Positions 1-10,100 are shown, numbered from the stretch's first letter. The stretch is DNA of 64,000 nt from Firmicutes bacterium HGW-Firmicutes-1 (GCA_002841625.1 PHAG01000015.1:1-64000), one strand, 5' to 3'. Translations and numbers: made by a program. Notes: generated by a model from the sequence alone, not told the origin.

Positions 1-1
1 C

Positions 2-953
2 ACGATAGAACATTTTAACAATGAGAAAATTATAATTGAAGAATATAAAACAAAGCTAAGTCAATTGAAATATACAAAGGCAATTACCAAAGATGGAGTA
101 GAAATTGAATTAGCTGCTAATATAGGTACACCAGATGATATAAAAAATGTACTAGATAAAAATGGTCAAGGTATTGGTTTGTTTCGAACAGAATTTCTTT
201 ACATGAGTAGGGATACGTTACCTACTGAAGAAGAACAATTCTGTGCTTACAAAAAAGTAACTGAAGCAATGAAAGGGAACCCTGTTGTCATTAGAACCTT
301 AGACATTGGTGGAGACAAAGAACTAAAATGTTTAGAAATTGAAAAAGAAATGAATCCATTTCTCGGCTTTAGAGCAATCAGATTGTGTTTAGAGCGTGTA
401 GATTTGTGGAAGACGCAACTAAGAGCCATACTAAGAGCAAGTGCTTTTGGGAATGTAAAAATAATGTTTCCTATGATCTCAACCTATAAAGAGCTTGTAG
501 AAGCAAAAGTTATTCTAAATGAGGTTAAGAAAGAATTAACAGAAGAAAACATAGCCTTTAATCAAGAACTTGAAGTGGGTATGATGATGGAAACCCCAGC
601 TGCTGCTATAATGGCTGATGTATTTGCAAAAGAAGTTGATTTCTTTAGTATTGGAACAAATGACTTAATTCAATATACGATTGCTGTGGATCGAATGAAT
701 CCATTGGTTTCCCACCTATATTCACCTTATGATCCTGCAGTTATACGTCTGATTAAAAAGATTAATTCCTCTTTGGTTAGGAATGGGCCTTGATGAATTT
801 AGTATGAGTGCTTCTGCCATATTAGAATCAAAATGGTTAATTCAAAACATAAACATGGAGGAAGCAGCAAAATTATGTGAAAGCATTATGCTGCTCAATA
901 CAGCTTCTGAAATTGAAGAAGCATTAAAAAGTAATATAGACCCTATGAAGTAA
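2..953 (+). pseudogene. ptsI: Phosphoenolpyruvate-protein phosphotransferase (PTS enzyme I), 3' part, broken
   Basis: The reading frame is open from base 2, so the gene enters from outside the window. The PEP-binding barrel of enzyme I is plain: [12 protein letters not shown], the RTLDIGGDK segment, IMFPMIST and the [12 protein letters not shown] motif. The frame then stops at 791-793. The expected C-terminus ([17 protein letters not shown] onward) continues in the next frame and ends at 953. Compared with intact enzyme I, about 24 residues are missing at the junction near 755-768, including the GMCGE motif with the catalytic Cys. The lesion is therefore an out-of-frame deletion of roughly 70 bases rather than a single-base slip. 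Enzyme I normally passes phosphate from PEP to HPr in sugar uptake; this copy should be inactive unless the junction is an assembly error. Another ptsI may exist elsewhere. Confidence 0.85.
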
Positions 954-980
954 GTACCTACATTTTCGATAGACTCCCTT

Positions 981-1031
981 TATATAATCCCTAATGAATC
1001 CTCCCCAGATTTTCTAGGGATTATATATTTT
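981..1031 (+). terminator. Rho-independent terminator after ptsI remnant
   Basis: A perfect 13-bp stem (TATATAATCCCTA at 981-993 with TAGGGATTATATA at 1015-1027) encloses a 21-nt loop and is followed by TTTTA. It separates the ptsI remnant from the chemoreceptor gene. The stem is AT-rich, so its strength is uncertain. Confidence 0.65.
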
Positions 1032-1057
1032 AAATAAAAAAAAAGGAGCAAAATACT

Positions 1058-2149
1058 ATGATGAATTTCATGAAATCTATAAATAATAAGCATTATAATA
1101 ATCTGAATAAGATAATAGAAAATGCTTGGGATGAAGAATCAAAGGACATTATTATCAATCTTAATCCAAATATCACCGAAAATTCTAACCTAAGAGGCCT
1201 GCAAAAAGTTGAGAGAAGTTTGTTTTTAATGCTTTCTAATATTAAAGAAGCGATTCAAAGTAAAAAAGCTTTCGGGAAAGAAATATTGGAAATTATTAAA
1301 AATTTATTTAACTATGAAGAAGAAAATCGAGATTTACTTAATCAGAAAAGAAACTTACTAAATAAAATGTGTGATGAAGTAGAAAATCAAAGCAATTATA
1401 TGGGTGAAGTGAACCATTTAGTGGATGAAATGACCACTTCAGTTGAAGAGACAGATGCATTTATTCAAACTATGTCAAAAAGTGCTGAATTAGCTTTTAC
1501 AACAGCCGCCGAAGGACAAGACTCAATTCAAAATTCTATGACGCAGATGCATTGTATTAAAGAAGGGGCAAATAGTTTAGAGACCGTTATACAATCTCTG
1601 AAAAAACAATCTGTTGAAATTGGTAATATGAACGCTTTAATCACTCAAATTTCAGAACAGACCAATTTACTTGCCCTAAATGCAGCAATAGAAGCTGCAA
1701 GAGCGGGAGAACACGGCAGAGGATTTGCTGTTGTTGCAGATGAAATTAGAAAATTGGCTTCACAAACACAAGAGTCGGCACAAAATATTCAATTTTTGAC
1801 ACAAAACATTCAAAATGAAATTATTGTAGCAAGTGATCTTATTAAAGATGAACATGAAAAAGTGGATATAGGAATTGTTTCATTTGAAGAGTCTGAGAAA
1901 GCATTTGACATGATAGGTGAATATATCAATGAAGTGGTCATGAATATCTTAGAAGTGATGTCTTCTGTAAGTAAAAATCAAGTTTCGAGTAAAAATGTTG
2001 TGGAGAAATTAGAAAAGGTAGGGGATTCTATTCGAGTAGCAGTTGATTGTACGCAGAAGATGATGGATACTGATTCTCAACAAATTCAATTATCCCAAGA
2101 GACTACACAGCTCATAGAACACTTGAGAGACATTGGGGACTCTTTATAG
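1058..2149 (+). CDS. Soluble methyl-accepting chemotaxis protein
   Basis: This 363-residue receptor carries the MCP signalling hairpin, with the highly conserved tip ([20 protein letters not shown] then [12 protein letters not shown]) at about residues 200-235, which binds CheA and CheW. There is no signal peptide, no membrane segment and no HAMP domain, so it should act in the cytoplasm. The first 110 residues are not recognised and may sense a cytosolic ligand. No CheR/CheB docking pentapeptide is seen at the C-terminus. The start at 1058 has AGGAG nine bases upstream; a second ATG follows at once. The gene is alone between a terminator and a large inverted repeat. A single CheW gene lies 58 kb downstream; no cheA is in the window. 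Confidence 0.93.
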   Translation: MMNFMKSINNKHYNNLNKIIENAWDEESKDIIINLNPNITENSNLRGLQKVERSLFLMLSNIKEAIQSKKAFGKEILEIIKNLFNYEEENRDLLNQKRNLLNKMCDEVENQSNYMGEVNHLVDEMTTSVEETDAFIQTMSKSAELAFTTAAEGQDSIQNSMTQMHCIKEGANSLETVIQSLKKQSVEIGNMNALITQISEQTNLLALNAAIEAARAGEHGRGFAVVADEIRKLASQTQESAQNIQFLTQNIQNEIIVASDLIKDEHEKVDIGIVSFEESEKAFDMIGEYINEVVMNILEVMSSVSKNQVSSKNVVEKLEKVGDSIRVAVDCTQKMMDTDSQQIQLSQETTQLIEHLRDIGDSL

Positions 2150-2188
2150 AGTATTTGTTTGGAAAAGTTTTTTGCTCAACAACGAATA

Positions 2189-2244
2189 TGGGGACGGTTC
2201 TCTCATTCATTTTGATTTCAAAATAAATGAGAGAACCGTCCCCA
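2189..2244. repeat. GGGGACGGTTCT inverted repeat, possible terminator
   Basis: Two arms of 19 bp (TGGGGACGGTTCTCTCATT at 2189-2207 and its exact complement at 2226-2244) extend inward with one mismatch to about 25 bp around a 6-nt loop (2214-2219). The GGGGACGGTTCT core resembles palindromic intergenic repeats seen in other clostridial genomes. The element lies between the convergent chemoreceptor and DUF4489 genes and could also terminate transcription both ways. No associated transposase is in the window. Confidence 0.8.
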
Positions 2245-2303
2245 TTATATTAGTAAATTTGGATTACGTATTAAAACCAGGAATAATTAAACTCTATTGG
2301 TAT

Positions 2304-2969
2304 TTAGCATTTTTCTACAGCAATTGCATTAAAGTTAATTTGTGTTAAAATCAATTTCGAAATAAATGGTATTTCTATGTTAAGACCAGTTGTTTCTTTA
2401 ACTTCTAATGTATATAGTACGCAGTCATCACATTTTGGTTCATCGCAAGTTGTAAAACAGAAAGAATCAGATGTAGCAGCTAAGAATAAACCTAATTCAA
2501 TACCATTTGTTGTTGAAAGTAAATCTTCGGCGCTGTTGTAATATCTAGCAAACTTCCAAGTTCCGATACATACTTTTTTGCAACAATTTGTAACCTTGAA
2601 CAATTGAAGTGTAAAGCTTGCATTAGCGGCAGTAAGTAAGTCAAGAATCGGAAGATCTAGGTTAACTTCTAGGTCTCTGAATTTTACAATACTAGAGAAG
2701 TCGAGTTTTACAATTGGTTTTTTAAAATGTTTTAAGTCAATTTCTAAAGAAGCTACCTCGCATTTTCTGTCACAATCAAAAACATTAATACATTGGTCAC
2801 ATACTTGTCCACAAGCAATCACCACATCTTTTTTGTATTTTTTCTCTTTATCGTACTTATCGTATTTATCGTATTTATCGTATTTATCGTATTTATCATG
2901 TTTTTCATATTTGTCAAATTTGTCATATTTATCATCGCACTTTTCATTTCTAAAATCAGAATCACTCAT
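2304..2969 (-). CDS. DUF4489-like protein with DKY tandem repeats
   Basis: A 221-residue protein of unknown function. Residues about 5-45 are low-complexity and charged, built on DKY triplets with KEKKYKKD at the end. The rest is a Cys-rich beta-type domain with CGQ, KPIVKLDFSSIV, FTLQLFKV, CIGTWKFARY and CDEPKCDDCVLYTLEV, the pattern I associate with DUF4489 proteins of clostridia. The paired Cys suggest disulfides or metal binding. The start at 2969 is chosen because GGGAGG lies 7-8 bases upstream; a longer frame to 3005 has no such site. There is no signal peptide. Proteins of this kind are plausible spore-coat or surface components, but that is inference only. It is divergent from the YiiX-like gene. 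Confidence 0.75.
   Translation of the reverse strand: MSDSDFRNEKCDDKYDKFDKYEKHDKYDKYDKYDKYDKYDKEKKYKKDVVIACGQVCDQCINVFDCDRKCEVASLEIDLKHFKKPIVKLDFSSIVKFRDLEVNLDLPILDLLTAANASFTLQLFKVTNCCKKVCIGTWKFARYYNSAEDLLSTTNGIELGLFLAATSDSFCFTTCDEPKCDDCVLYTLEVKETTGLNIEIPFISKLILTQINFNAIAVEKC
2848..2936 (-). repeat. 9-bp coding minisatellite (DKY repeat)
   Basis: Tandem copies of TTTATCGTA (plus-strand reading), near-perfect in the middle and drifting at both ends, encode the DKY triplets of the DUF4489-like protein. Unit length is a multiple of three, so copy-number change would keep the frame. Confidence 0.85.
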
Positions 2970-3237
2970 ATATTTTCCCTCCCTTCTTTTAAGGTTCAAA
3001 ATCATTATTTAATTTCAAGTTTAAGATATTCCCTTAGTTTATTATATGAGTCAAGCTATAAGAGGTGACAAGTTATAATGCAATTATATTTTTTATTTGA
3101 TAGGAAGTTGGGAAGGGAAATTTGTAAAGTGAAAGGGATAAAATGTAAAAATATGGCAAGCTATTATGGCAATAATGATTTGTATGTGTTAATATATGGG
3201 TATATAGTACCAATTGCGAAAGATAAGAGAGGAAAAA

Positions 3238-3876
3238 ATGGACAGACAAATACATTACTCAGAAATTGAAAAAACATTAGCTACAGGTGACTTAATATTG
3301 TTTCATGGAAAACAATCAACTAGCGAACTCATAGAATTATTAGAGTGGTCTTATTGGTCCCATATTGGGATGATTGTACTTCCAAAAGATGTTGGATTGG
3401 AAGGTGAAGGACCATTTATATGGGAATCCACATCATCAGGAGACGGAATTATTGATGTGATTTTAGGTAAGGAGAAACCCAATGGTCCTATGCTTATTCC
3501 CTTGAAGGACAGAATATCAGAGGATATCAAACAAGGGTTTGATAACCATTTTAAGATTAGATATTTAAATAGTGTGATTTCCAAAGATGAATTGACAGAG
3601 CTTAAGAAATTCATTTTTGAGGTACATACGGCTAGTTTCCCTACAATAAAAGATTTGTGTAAAATATATCTAGAAGGAAAAGAAAAAAACATTCAAGGAC
3701 CTACTGGAATGTATTTTTGCAGTCAATTAGTTGCCCAAACATATATGAAAATGGGTTATTTATCGGAACGCTATGTAGCTAACGGATATTCTCCTGTAGA
3801 GTTTAACAATAATGGTTCATTGCCAAGTACAAAGAGATTTCATTTGTTTGATGGGGCAATTATTAATCACGTATAG
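3238..3876 (+). CDS. YiiX/YebB-like permuted NlpC/P60 hydrolase
   Basis: A 212-residue protein with features of the permuted papain-like YiiX family: LATGDLILFHGK then WSYWSHIGMIV near the N-terminus (the His after Ser-His is the likely catalytic His) and GMYFCSQLVAQTYMKMGYL near residue 165, whose Cys is the likely nucleophile. The family includes amide or lipid hydrolases; no substrate can be assigned. There is no signal peptide. The start at 3238 is preceded by AGAGG; an upstream in-frame ATG at 3214 lacks a ribosome site. It is followed after 16 bases by the membrane cyclase and may be cotranscribed with it. Confidence 0.7.
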   Translation: MDRQIHYSEIEKTLATGDLILFHGKQSTSELIELLEWSYWSHIGMIVLPKDVGLEGEGPFIWESTSSGDGIIDVILGKEKPNGPMLIPLKDRISEDIKQGFDNHFKIRYLNSVISKDELTELKKFIFEVHTASFPTIKDLCKIYLEGKEKNIQGPTGMYFCSQLVAQTYMKMGYLSERYVANGYSPVEFNNNGSLPSTKRFHLFDGAIINHV

Positions 3877-3892
3877 TTTTAGGGGGAAGGTC

Positions 3893-5737
3893 ATGAAACA
3901 CAGAATAGTTATTATTGGAATTGTTCTTATTGTTTTTTTTGGATCTCTTGGGTATGGGATTTTAAACAACAATACCACTAAGAATGCGGACAAAATTATG
4001 AATGAAGGTTATGTTGATTTAACCAAATGGGATTTTGAAAAAAATGGTATTGTTAAATTGAATAACCAATGGGAAATTTATTTCAACCAGTTTATTTCTC
4101 CAGATACTTTTCAAAAGAATCTACAAGGAGAGGCTAGTTATGTTAAATTGCCAGCAAATAGAACGGTTTTCGATCATATTAAGCCTTTTGAAGAAGACTA
4201 TTTTTATGCTACCTTACGTACAAAAGTAAAAATAAGTGATCCCTCAAAGATTATTGGTTTAAAGACTACCCTCATTTTATCATCGTATAAGGTGTTTGTA
4301 GATGGAAAGGAACTTGGAGGAATCGGCGAAATTGGAACATCTAAAGAAACCAGCTCGCCTAGGTACAAAAATCTTGTGACTTTCTTTAAGCCGGATGATG
4401 AGGAAATCGAAATAGTAATTCATGCTTCAGACTTTTATCTTGGAGATTGTTTGGTTGGCCCACCAGATATAGGCCTAGTTGATGCAATCTATCATGAAAA
4501 TCAATTAGCACTAGGAAAGGATTTGTTTCTGTTTGGAATTCTAATCATCATTAGTATCTATCACTTGGGTTTATACCTAAAAAGAAGAAAGGATAAATCA
4601 CCTTTATTTTTTTCTCTCTTCTGTTTCTTGGTGGCTGCAAGAACTTTATTTGTCGGTGAAAGATTTTTTATAACCTTATTTCCGATTATTTCTCATAATA
4701 TATATTCTAGATTAGGATATTTAACGGCATATATTTCCATGTTTGCATTAGCAGGATTTTTGTACTATACATTAGACGGTCTTTTCCCTAAGAGATTTTA
4801 TACAATATCAAAATATATTTCTTTGGCTTTTGGAGGGACTACATTACTGTTTAGCTATCATTATTATGATTTGCTATCGATTCCTTTCTGTCTTTTTATA
4901 GCTCTGTTTTTAGGTTATAGCCTTATAAAACTTGTAAAAGGATATTTGAAAAAATGGGAGTATGCAGATCATGTATTGTTTGGATTTATGCTTTTTGGGG
5001 TCGCAATTATCAATGATATCATTTATCAATTTGTATTAATCAATAAAGGCTCTATGATTCCTTTCGGTGTTGCTGCCTTTGCTATTTCTCAAGCATTTAC
5101 GTTAGCCACAAAATTTTCAAAGGCTTTTTCAACTGCTGAAAAATTAACGCAGGAAAAGGAAGAGATTTTACTTGATTTAAAAAATGCAAATATATCTTTG
5201 GAAGAGAGAGTAAGTGAAAGAACAAAGGAGCTCAGTAATACATTGGCAGAGCTAGTAGCAATGACAAAAACGGACTACTTGACTAAACTTTCTAACAGAA
5301 GACATATGTATGACATTATGGCATTTAAAATAAGAAACAATGAAAAATTTTATATTATTCTAGGAGATATAGATAATTTTAAAACCATCAATGATACTTA
5401 TGGACATAGTGTAGGAGATGAATTGCTTTTACACCTAGCAAAACTTTTTAAAGAGATGATCAAAGGAAAAGGTGTTGCAAGTAGATGGGGTGGAGAAGAA
5501 TTTCTTTTCATTGTTGATGAAGAAGATTCAGAAAGAGTAATAACCTTTACAGAATTGCTTAGAGATGGAGTGGAAAATACCAATATTATGGTTAAAAATA
5601 TTCAAGTTAATGTCACAATGACATTTGGAATAAGTAAACATATGGATAATATGAACATTGATCACTGCATTAGCATTGCAGATCAGGCCTTATATAAGGG
5701 CAAAGAATTAGGAAGAAATAAAGTTATAGTGTATTAA
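3893..5737 (+). CDS. 7TM-type diguanylate cyclase (GGEEF)
   Basis: A 614-residue membrane protein: an N-terminal hydrophobic anchor (residues 4-22), an extracytoplasmic domain of about 180 residues, seven predicted membrane helices (about 205-400) in the style of 7TMR-DISM receptors, a short coiled coil (EERVSERTKELSNTLAEL), and a C-terminal GGDEF domain. The active site reads GGEEF, with the DIDNFKTINDTYGH metal and nucleotide segment intact, so it should make c-di-GMP from GTP. The RxxD inhibitory site is absent (K and G at those positions). The start at 3893 has AGGGGGAAGG just upstream; a longer frame overlapping the previous gene is unlikely. The ligand of the outer domain is unknown. 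Confidence 0.88.
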   Translation: MKHRIVIIGIVLIVFFGSLGYGILNNNTTKNADKIMNEGYVDLTKWDFEKNGIVKLNNQWEIYFNQFISPDTFQKNLQGEASYVKLPANRTVFDHIKPFEEDYFYATLRTKVKISDPSKIIGLKTTLILSSYKVFVDGKELGGIGEIGTSKETSSPRYKNLVTFFKPDDEEIEIVIHASDFYLGDCLVGPPDIGLVDAIYHENQLALGKDLFLFGILIIISIYHLGLYLKRRKDKSPLFFSLFCFLVAARTLFVGERFFITLFPIISHNIYSRLGYLTAYISMFALAGFLYYTLDGLFPKRFYTISKYISLAFGGTTLLFSYHYYDLLSIPFCLFIALFLGYSLIKLVKGYLKKWEYADHVLFGFMLFGVAIINDIIYQFVLINKGSMIPFGVAAFAISQAFTLATKFSKAFSTAEKLTQEKEEILLDLKNANISLEERVSERTKELSNTLAELVAMTKTDYLTKLSNRRHMYDIMAFKIRNNEKFYIILGDIDNFKTINDTYGHSVGDELLLHLAKLFKEMIKGKGVASRWGGEEFLFIVDEEDSERVITFTELLRDGVENTNIMVKNIQVNVTMTFGISKHMDNMNIDHCISIADQALYKGKELGRNKVIVY

Positions 5738-5826
5738 TGATGGTGTAATTTAGACGAGAGGGTAAAGGATGCGTCAATAAAAGGCTTTCACTATAACAAA
5801 AACATTGACGAACTGGTAAAAAAGGC

Positions 5827-5855
5827 TTGACACACGAGGAAGAATGTACTATAAT
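5827..5855 (+). promoter_or_regulatory. Sigma-A promoter of rplM-rpsI
   Basis: TTGACA (5827-5832), 17-bp spacer, TATAAT (5850-5855). Both hexamers match consensus, as expected for a ribosomal protein operon. It leaves a 5' leader of about 90 nt. Confidence 0.9.
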
Positions 5856-5876
5856 TATTTTTCGTGAGACCGTATC

Positions 5877-5903
5877 TTAAAATCCCTTAGCCCCGGATTT
5901 TAA
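5877..5903 (+). promoter_or_regulatory. Leader hairpin upstream of rplM (candidate L13 leader)
   Basis: A perfect 9-bp stem (TTAAAATCC with GGATTTTAA, loop of 9 nt) lies in the transcribed leader between the promoter and the rplM ribosome site. Firmicutes commonly carry an autoregulatory L13 leader at this place. I infer the same here from position and structure; the sequence has not been matched to the covariance model. Confidence 0.5.
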
Positions 5904-5952
5904 CCATACAATGAAAACTTTAAGCAATAGAACTCAATAAGGAGGAAACTCG

Positions 5953-6387
5953 ATGAATACTTATATGCCTAATGCAGAAAGCGTTGAGAGCAAGTGGTAT
6001 GTGGTTGATGCAAAAGACCTAGTTCTTGGTAGGGTTGCATCAGAAGTTGCAAAAATTCTTAGTGGTAAGAACAAACCAATTTATACACCACATGTTGACA
6101 CAGGCGATCACGTTATTGTTTTAAACGTAGAGAAGGTTGTTTTAACTGGGAAAAAACTAGATCAAAAACTATATAGATACCATACTGGACATCCAGGTGG
6201 CTTAAAAGAAACAAAATACCGTGATATGATGATTAACAAACCTGAAGAAGTTTTTATGCATGCAGTTAAAGGTATGCTACCAAAAAACAAAATCGGTAGA
6301 AAAATGTTAAAGAAATTACGTGTATACAAAGGCACAGAACACAATCATGAAGCACAATTACCAGAAGTATTAGAAATCAAATTCTAA
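5953..6387 (+). CDS. rplM: 50S ribosomal protein L13
   Basis: The 144-residue product is the usual length for bacterial L13, an early-assembling large-subunit protein. Recognisable segments are [20 protein letters not shown], the [19 protein letters not shown] region and [26 protein letters not shown] precedes the ATG at good spacing. It is cotranscribed with rpsI 44 bases downstream, the standard bacterial pair, from a consensus promoter. Confidence 0.98.
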   Translation: MNTYMPNAESVESKWYVVDAKDLVLGRVASEVAKILSGKNKPIYTPHVDTGDHVIVLNVEKVVLTGKKLDQKLYRYHTGHPGGLKETKYRDMMINKPEEVFMHAVKGMLPKNKIGRKMLKKLRVYKGTEHNHEAQLPEVLEIKF

Positions 6388-6431
6388 TAAATGAAGGTAG
6401 TTAATAATGTATATTGGAAGGAGGAACCACA

Positions 6432-6824
6432 GTGGCACAAGTTAAATATTATGGAACTGGTCGTAGAAAAAGTAGTGTTGCAAGAGTTTATCTAGTACCT
6501 GGTAAAGGGAAAATTACTATAAATAAAAGAGAATTTGATGATTATTTAGCATTAGAAACCTTAAAGGTTATCGTTCGTCAACCACTTAATTTAACAGCAA
6601 CGCTTGATAAATTTGATGTTCTTGTTACTGTAAAAGGTGGCGGTTATACTGGTCAAGCAGGAGCTATCAGACACGGAATTTCAAGAGCTCTTTTGGAAGC
6701 AGATATCGAATTTAGACCGGCGCTTAAAAAAGCAGGTTACTTAACAAGAGATCCTAGAATGAAAGAAAGAAAGAAATATGGTTTGAAGGCTGCAAGACGT
6801 GCACCTCAATTCTCAAAAAGATAA
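6432..6824 (+). CDS. rpsI: 30S ribosomal protein S9
   Basis: The 130-residue product shows [18 protein letters not shown] at the N-terminus and the invariant basic tail RRAPQFSKR, which reaches into the ribosomal P site. A GTG start at 6432 is chosen: AAGGAGG lies about 8 bases upstream and the resulting N-terminus and length match the family. A longer frame beginning at 6414 would place the ribosome site inside the coding region. A strong terminator follows directly. Confidence 0.97.
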   Translation: MAQVKYYGTGRRKSSVARVYLVPGKGKITINKREFDDYLALETLKVIVRQPLNLTATLDKFDVLVTVKGGGYTGQAGAIRHGISRALLEADIEFRPALKKAGYLTRDPRMKERKKYGLKAARRAPQFSKR

Positions 6825-6828
6825 TACA

Positions 6829-6858
6829 AAAAGCCCGAATTATATTCGGGCTTTTATT
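6829..6858 (+). terminator. Terminator of rplM-rpsI operon
   Basis: Perfect 12-bp stem AAAAGCCCGAAT / ATTCGGGCTTTT with a 3-nt loop and a T-rich tail, starting a few bases after the rpsI stop. Confidence 0.9.
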
Positions 6859-6866
6859 ATTATCCT

Positions 6867-7063
6867 AGAAAGTTCTGCACAGCCGATTATCTTGTTTATT
6901 AAGAAAGTTCTGCGTAAGCAATTAGAAAAGCGGCAGATAGGTAACAAAGATTTTAATTCAGCACAGCCGATTTTCTTGTTTATTAAGAAAGTTCTGCGTA
7001 AGCAATTAGAAAAGCGGCAGATAGGTAACAAAGATTTTAATTCAGCACAGCCGATTTTCTTGT
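6867..7063 (+). repeat. Tandem array of the dispersed hairpin repeat, upstream of dnaE
   Basis: Two full 78-bp copies (6902-6979 and 6986-7063) lie 84 bp apart and are nearly identical. They are preceded by a 29-bp internally deleted copy (6867-6895) that joins the left end AGAAAGTTCTGC directly to the right end CAGCCGATTATCTTGT. Each full copy has short inverted ends (AAGAAA / TTTCTT) and an internal pairing GAAAAGCGGC / GCCGATTTTC. The array fills most of the 327-base rpsI-dnaE gap. Related copies occur at 10815-10958, 20467-20546, 55324-55391 and 59354-59420. Confidence 0.9.
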
Positions 7064-7151
7064 GCTAGCGCAATTTGTGGCCCTAGTATTTTACAATAAG
7101 TGATGATATAATTAATTCAAACTAGCTTTTTTCACCAAAGGAAGTGAACCT

Positions 7152-10100
7152 ATGACATCAACAAACAAAAAAATTCCCTTTACCCATTTGCACGTACATA
7201 CTGAATATAGCTTATTAGATGGCTCCAGTAAAATTACTGAGCTTATTGAACAAGTTAAAAAAATGGGTATGGATTCAATCGCCATAACAGATCATGGTGT
7301 TATGTATGGCGTTATAGATTTTTACAAGGAAGCAAAGAAGCAAGGTATTAAACCTATTATTGGATGTGAAGTATATGTGGCACATCATTCCAGGTGGAAC
7401 AAGGAATCTAAACAAGAGTCTGGTTATTACCACCTTGTTTTATTAGCTGAGAATCAAGTTGGTTATCAAAATTTGATGAAGCTAGTTTCAGACGGATTTA
7501 CAGAAGGATTTTACTATAAGCCTCGAATAGATCTTGAGTTACTTGCAAATCACAGCGAGGGGATCATTGGATTAAGTGCGTGCTTAGCTGGACAAGTATC
7601 CAATGCCATTTTAAAAGATGATTATGAACATGCAAAAGAAGTCGCATTGCAATATGAAGCTATATTAGGAAAAGGTAATTTTTTTCTGGAATTGCAAGAC
7701 CATGGTTATAAAGAACAAAAGAAAGTTAACATTGGTCTTATTAAATTAAGCAAGGAAATAAACATACCTCTTGTTGCAACAAACGATATCCATTATACCT
7801 TTGCGGAGGATGCGAAAGCTCACGATATACTTCTATGCATACAAACAAATAAAAAAGTAGATGACCAAGATAGAATGAGATATCCTGGGGGACAATTTTA
7901 TGCCAAATCTCCTGAGGAAATGCTGGAGATCTTTCCTGAACATTTGGAAGCTCTTGAAAATACACATAAGATTGCTGAAAGATGCAAAGTTGATTTTGAG
8001 TTTGGTAATATCAAACTCCCTAAATATGATGTGCCAAAGGGTTATGATGCTAGGGAGTATTTAAGATATTTGTGTAATCATGGAATAAAAGAAAGATATG
8101 TAGATGTTAGTACAGAGCTACTTGAGAGAATGGAATTTGAATTGTCTGTTATTGAAGAAATGGGGTACGTAGATTACTTTCTAATTGTTTGGGATTTTAT
8201 AAAATATGCTAAGGACAACGATATAATTGTTGGACCAGGTAGAGGCTCGGCAGCAGGAAGTATTGTTTCCTATGTATTAAGGATTACGGATATTGACCCG
8301 ATTAAATACCAATTATTGTTTGAACGATTCTTAAATCCTGAAAGAATCAGTCTACCTGATATTGATATAGATTTTTGTTATGAAAGACGCCAAGAAATTA
8401 TTGATTATGTTGTTGCTAAGTATGGTGAAGATAAGGTGGCACAAATCATTACATTTGGAACTATGTCTGCAAGAGCTGTTATTCGTGATGTAGGTAGGGC
8501 GCTAAACCTTCCCTATCCAATAGTTGATAAAGTTGCAAAGATGATCCCTCAAGAGCTTAAAATCACTATAGATAAGGCACTGAAGGTAAATTCGGAGCTG
8601 GGTACATTATATAAAGAAGATGAACAAATCAAATATTTAATTGATATGTCAAGAAGGTTAGAGGGTTTGCCAAGACATAGCTCTACCCATGCGGCTGGTG
8701 TAGTTATTTGTGAAAAACCAGTATATGAATATGTTCCACTTAATGCGAGTGATGGAGCAATAACGACTCAATTTACCATGACAACATTAGAAGAGCTTGG
8801 GTTATTAAAGATGGACTTTTTAGGGCTTAGAACCTTAACAGTAATACAAAATGCAGTGAAGCAAATTAAGGTCAGCAAAAATATTGATATCAATATGGAC
8901 ACTATCCCATATGATGATTCAGCCACCTTTGAGCTAATTAGTTCTGGTAAAACAGAAGGTGTATTTCAATTAGAAAGCGCTGGAATGAAGAGCTTTATGA
9001 AGGATTTAAAACCTGAGAATATTGAGGATATTATTGCAGGGGTATCCCTATATCGCCCAGGACCAATGGATTTCATTCCGCAGTACATAGCTGGAAAAAG
9101 AAATCCTGGTGCCATTAAGTATGCTTGTGAAGAACTAATACCCATACTAGAACCTACTTATGGATGTATTGTCTACCAAGAACAGGTTATGCAGATCGTT
9201 CGAGACTTAGCGGGGTATACCTTAGGGCGAAGTGATTTGGTAAGACGTGCTATGTCAAAGAAAAAAGAAGACGTAATGAATGAAGAAAGAAACAACTTTA
9301 TTTATGGCAATGATGTAGACGGAGTACCAGGTTGTGCAAAGAAAGGTATATCAGAGGCTGCAGCTACAGAAATATTTAATACAATGACAGATTTTGCAAA
9401 ATATGCATTTAATAAATCTCATGCAGCAGCATATGCAATTGTAGCATATCAAACAGCATGGTTGAAAACACATTACCCTATTGAGTTTATGGCCGCATTG
9501 CTTACTTCAGTAATGGATAATCCATCTAAGGTATCAGAGTACATTGCAACCTTAAAGAGTATGGAGATTACTTTGCTGCCTCCGGATATTAATGAAGGAT
9601 ACTGGTATTTTTCAGTTTCAAAAGATCAAATGAGATTTTCTCTAGCAGCTGTTAAGAATGTTGGTAAAAATGCCATAAAGGTTATTGTTGATGAAAGAGA
9701 AAGAAATGGAAGATTTGAATCGTTTACCCAAGTTTGCGAAAGACTAGGAACAAGCAATCTAAATAAAAGGTTGCTTGAAAGCCTAATAAAAGCAGGAGCT
9801 TTTGATTCTTTAGGAGGAAATAGAAAACAGTATATGCAAGGCTATAAACCAATATTAGATGCTATAACACATGGACAAAAAACTGTATTTGATGGACAGA
9901 TTGATTTGTTCTCATTTTCGGAGGACGTAGTTAAAGAATCATTTCTAGATGATTTGCTACCTCAGGTAGAGGAATATCATGAAGAGCAACTGTTGACTTT
10001 TGAAAAAGAAGTCTTAGGAATATACGTTAGCGGGCATCCGTTACAAAGCTATGGCGAAACTTGGGAGAGATTAATTTCGCATAAAAGTTTTGATTTTTCT

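Noticed and set aside
2133-2348. 71-residue frame after the chemoreceptor
   Set aside because: Overlaps the receptor end, spans the palindrome and has no ribosome site.
2793-3068. Plus-strand 91-residue hydrophobic frame (IVFIVF repeats)
   Set aside because: Antisense of the DKY repeat in the DUF4489 gene.
3073-3269. Small frames on both strands before the YiiX-like gene
   Set aside because: No ribosome sites, low-complexity composition, overlap the true start.
6867-7063. CRISPR array
   Set aside because: Only two and a half near-identical units with 6-base gaps, no spacers and no cas genes.
6799-7068. Frames of 63-89 residues over the rpsI-dnaE gap
   Set aside because: Products of the tandem hairpin repeat, with duplicated peptide segments and no ribosome site.
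7090-7112. dnaE promoter TTTACA / TATAAT
   Set aside because: The spacer is only 11 bp, too short for sigma-A.
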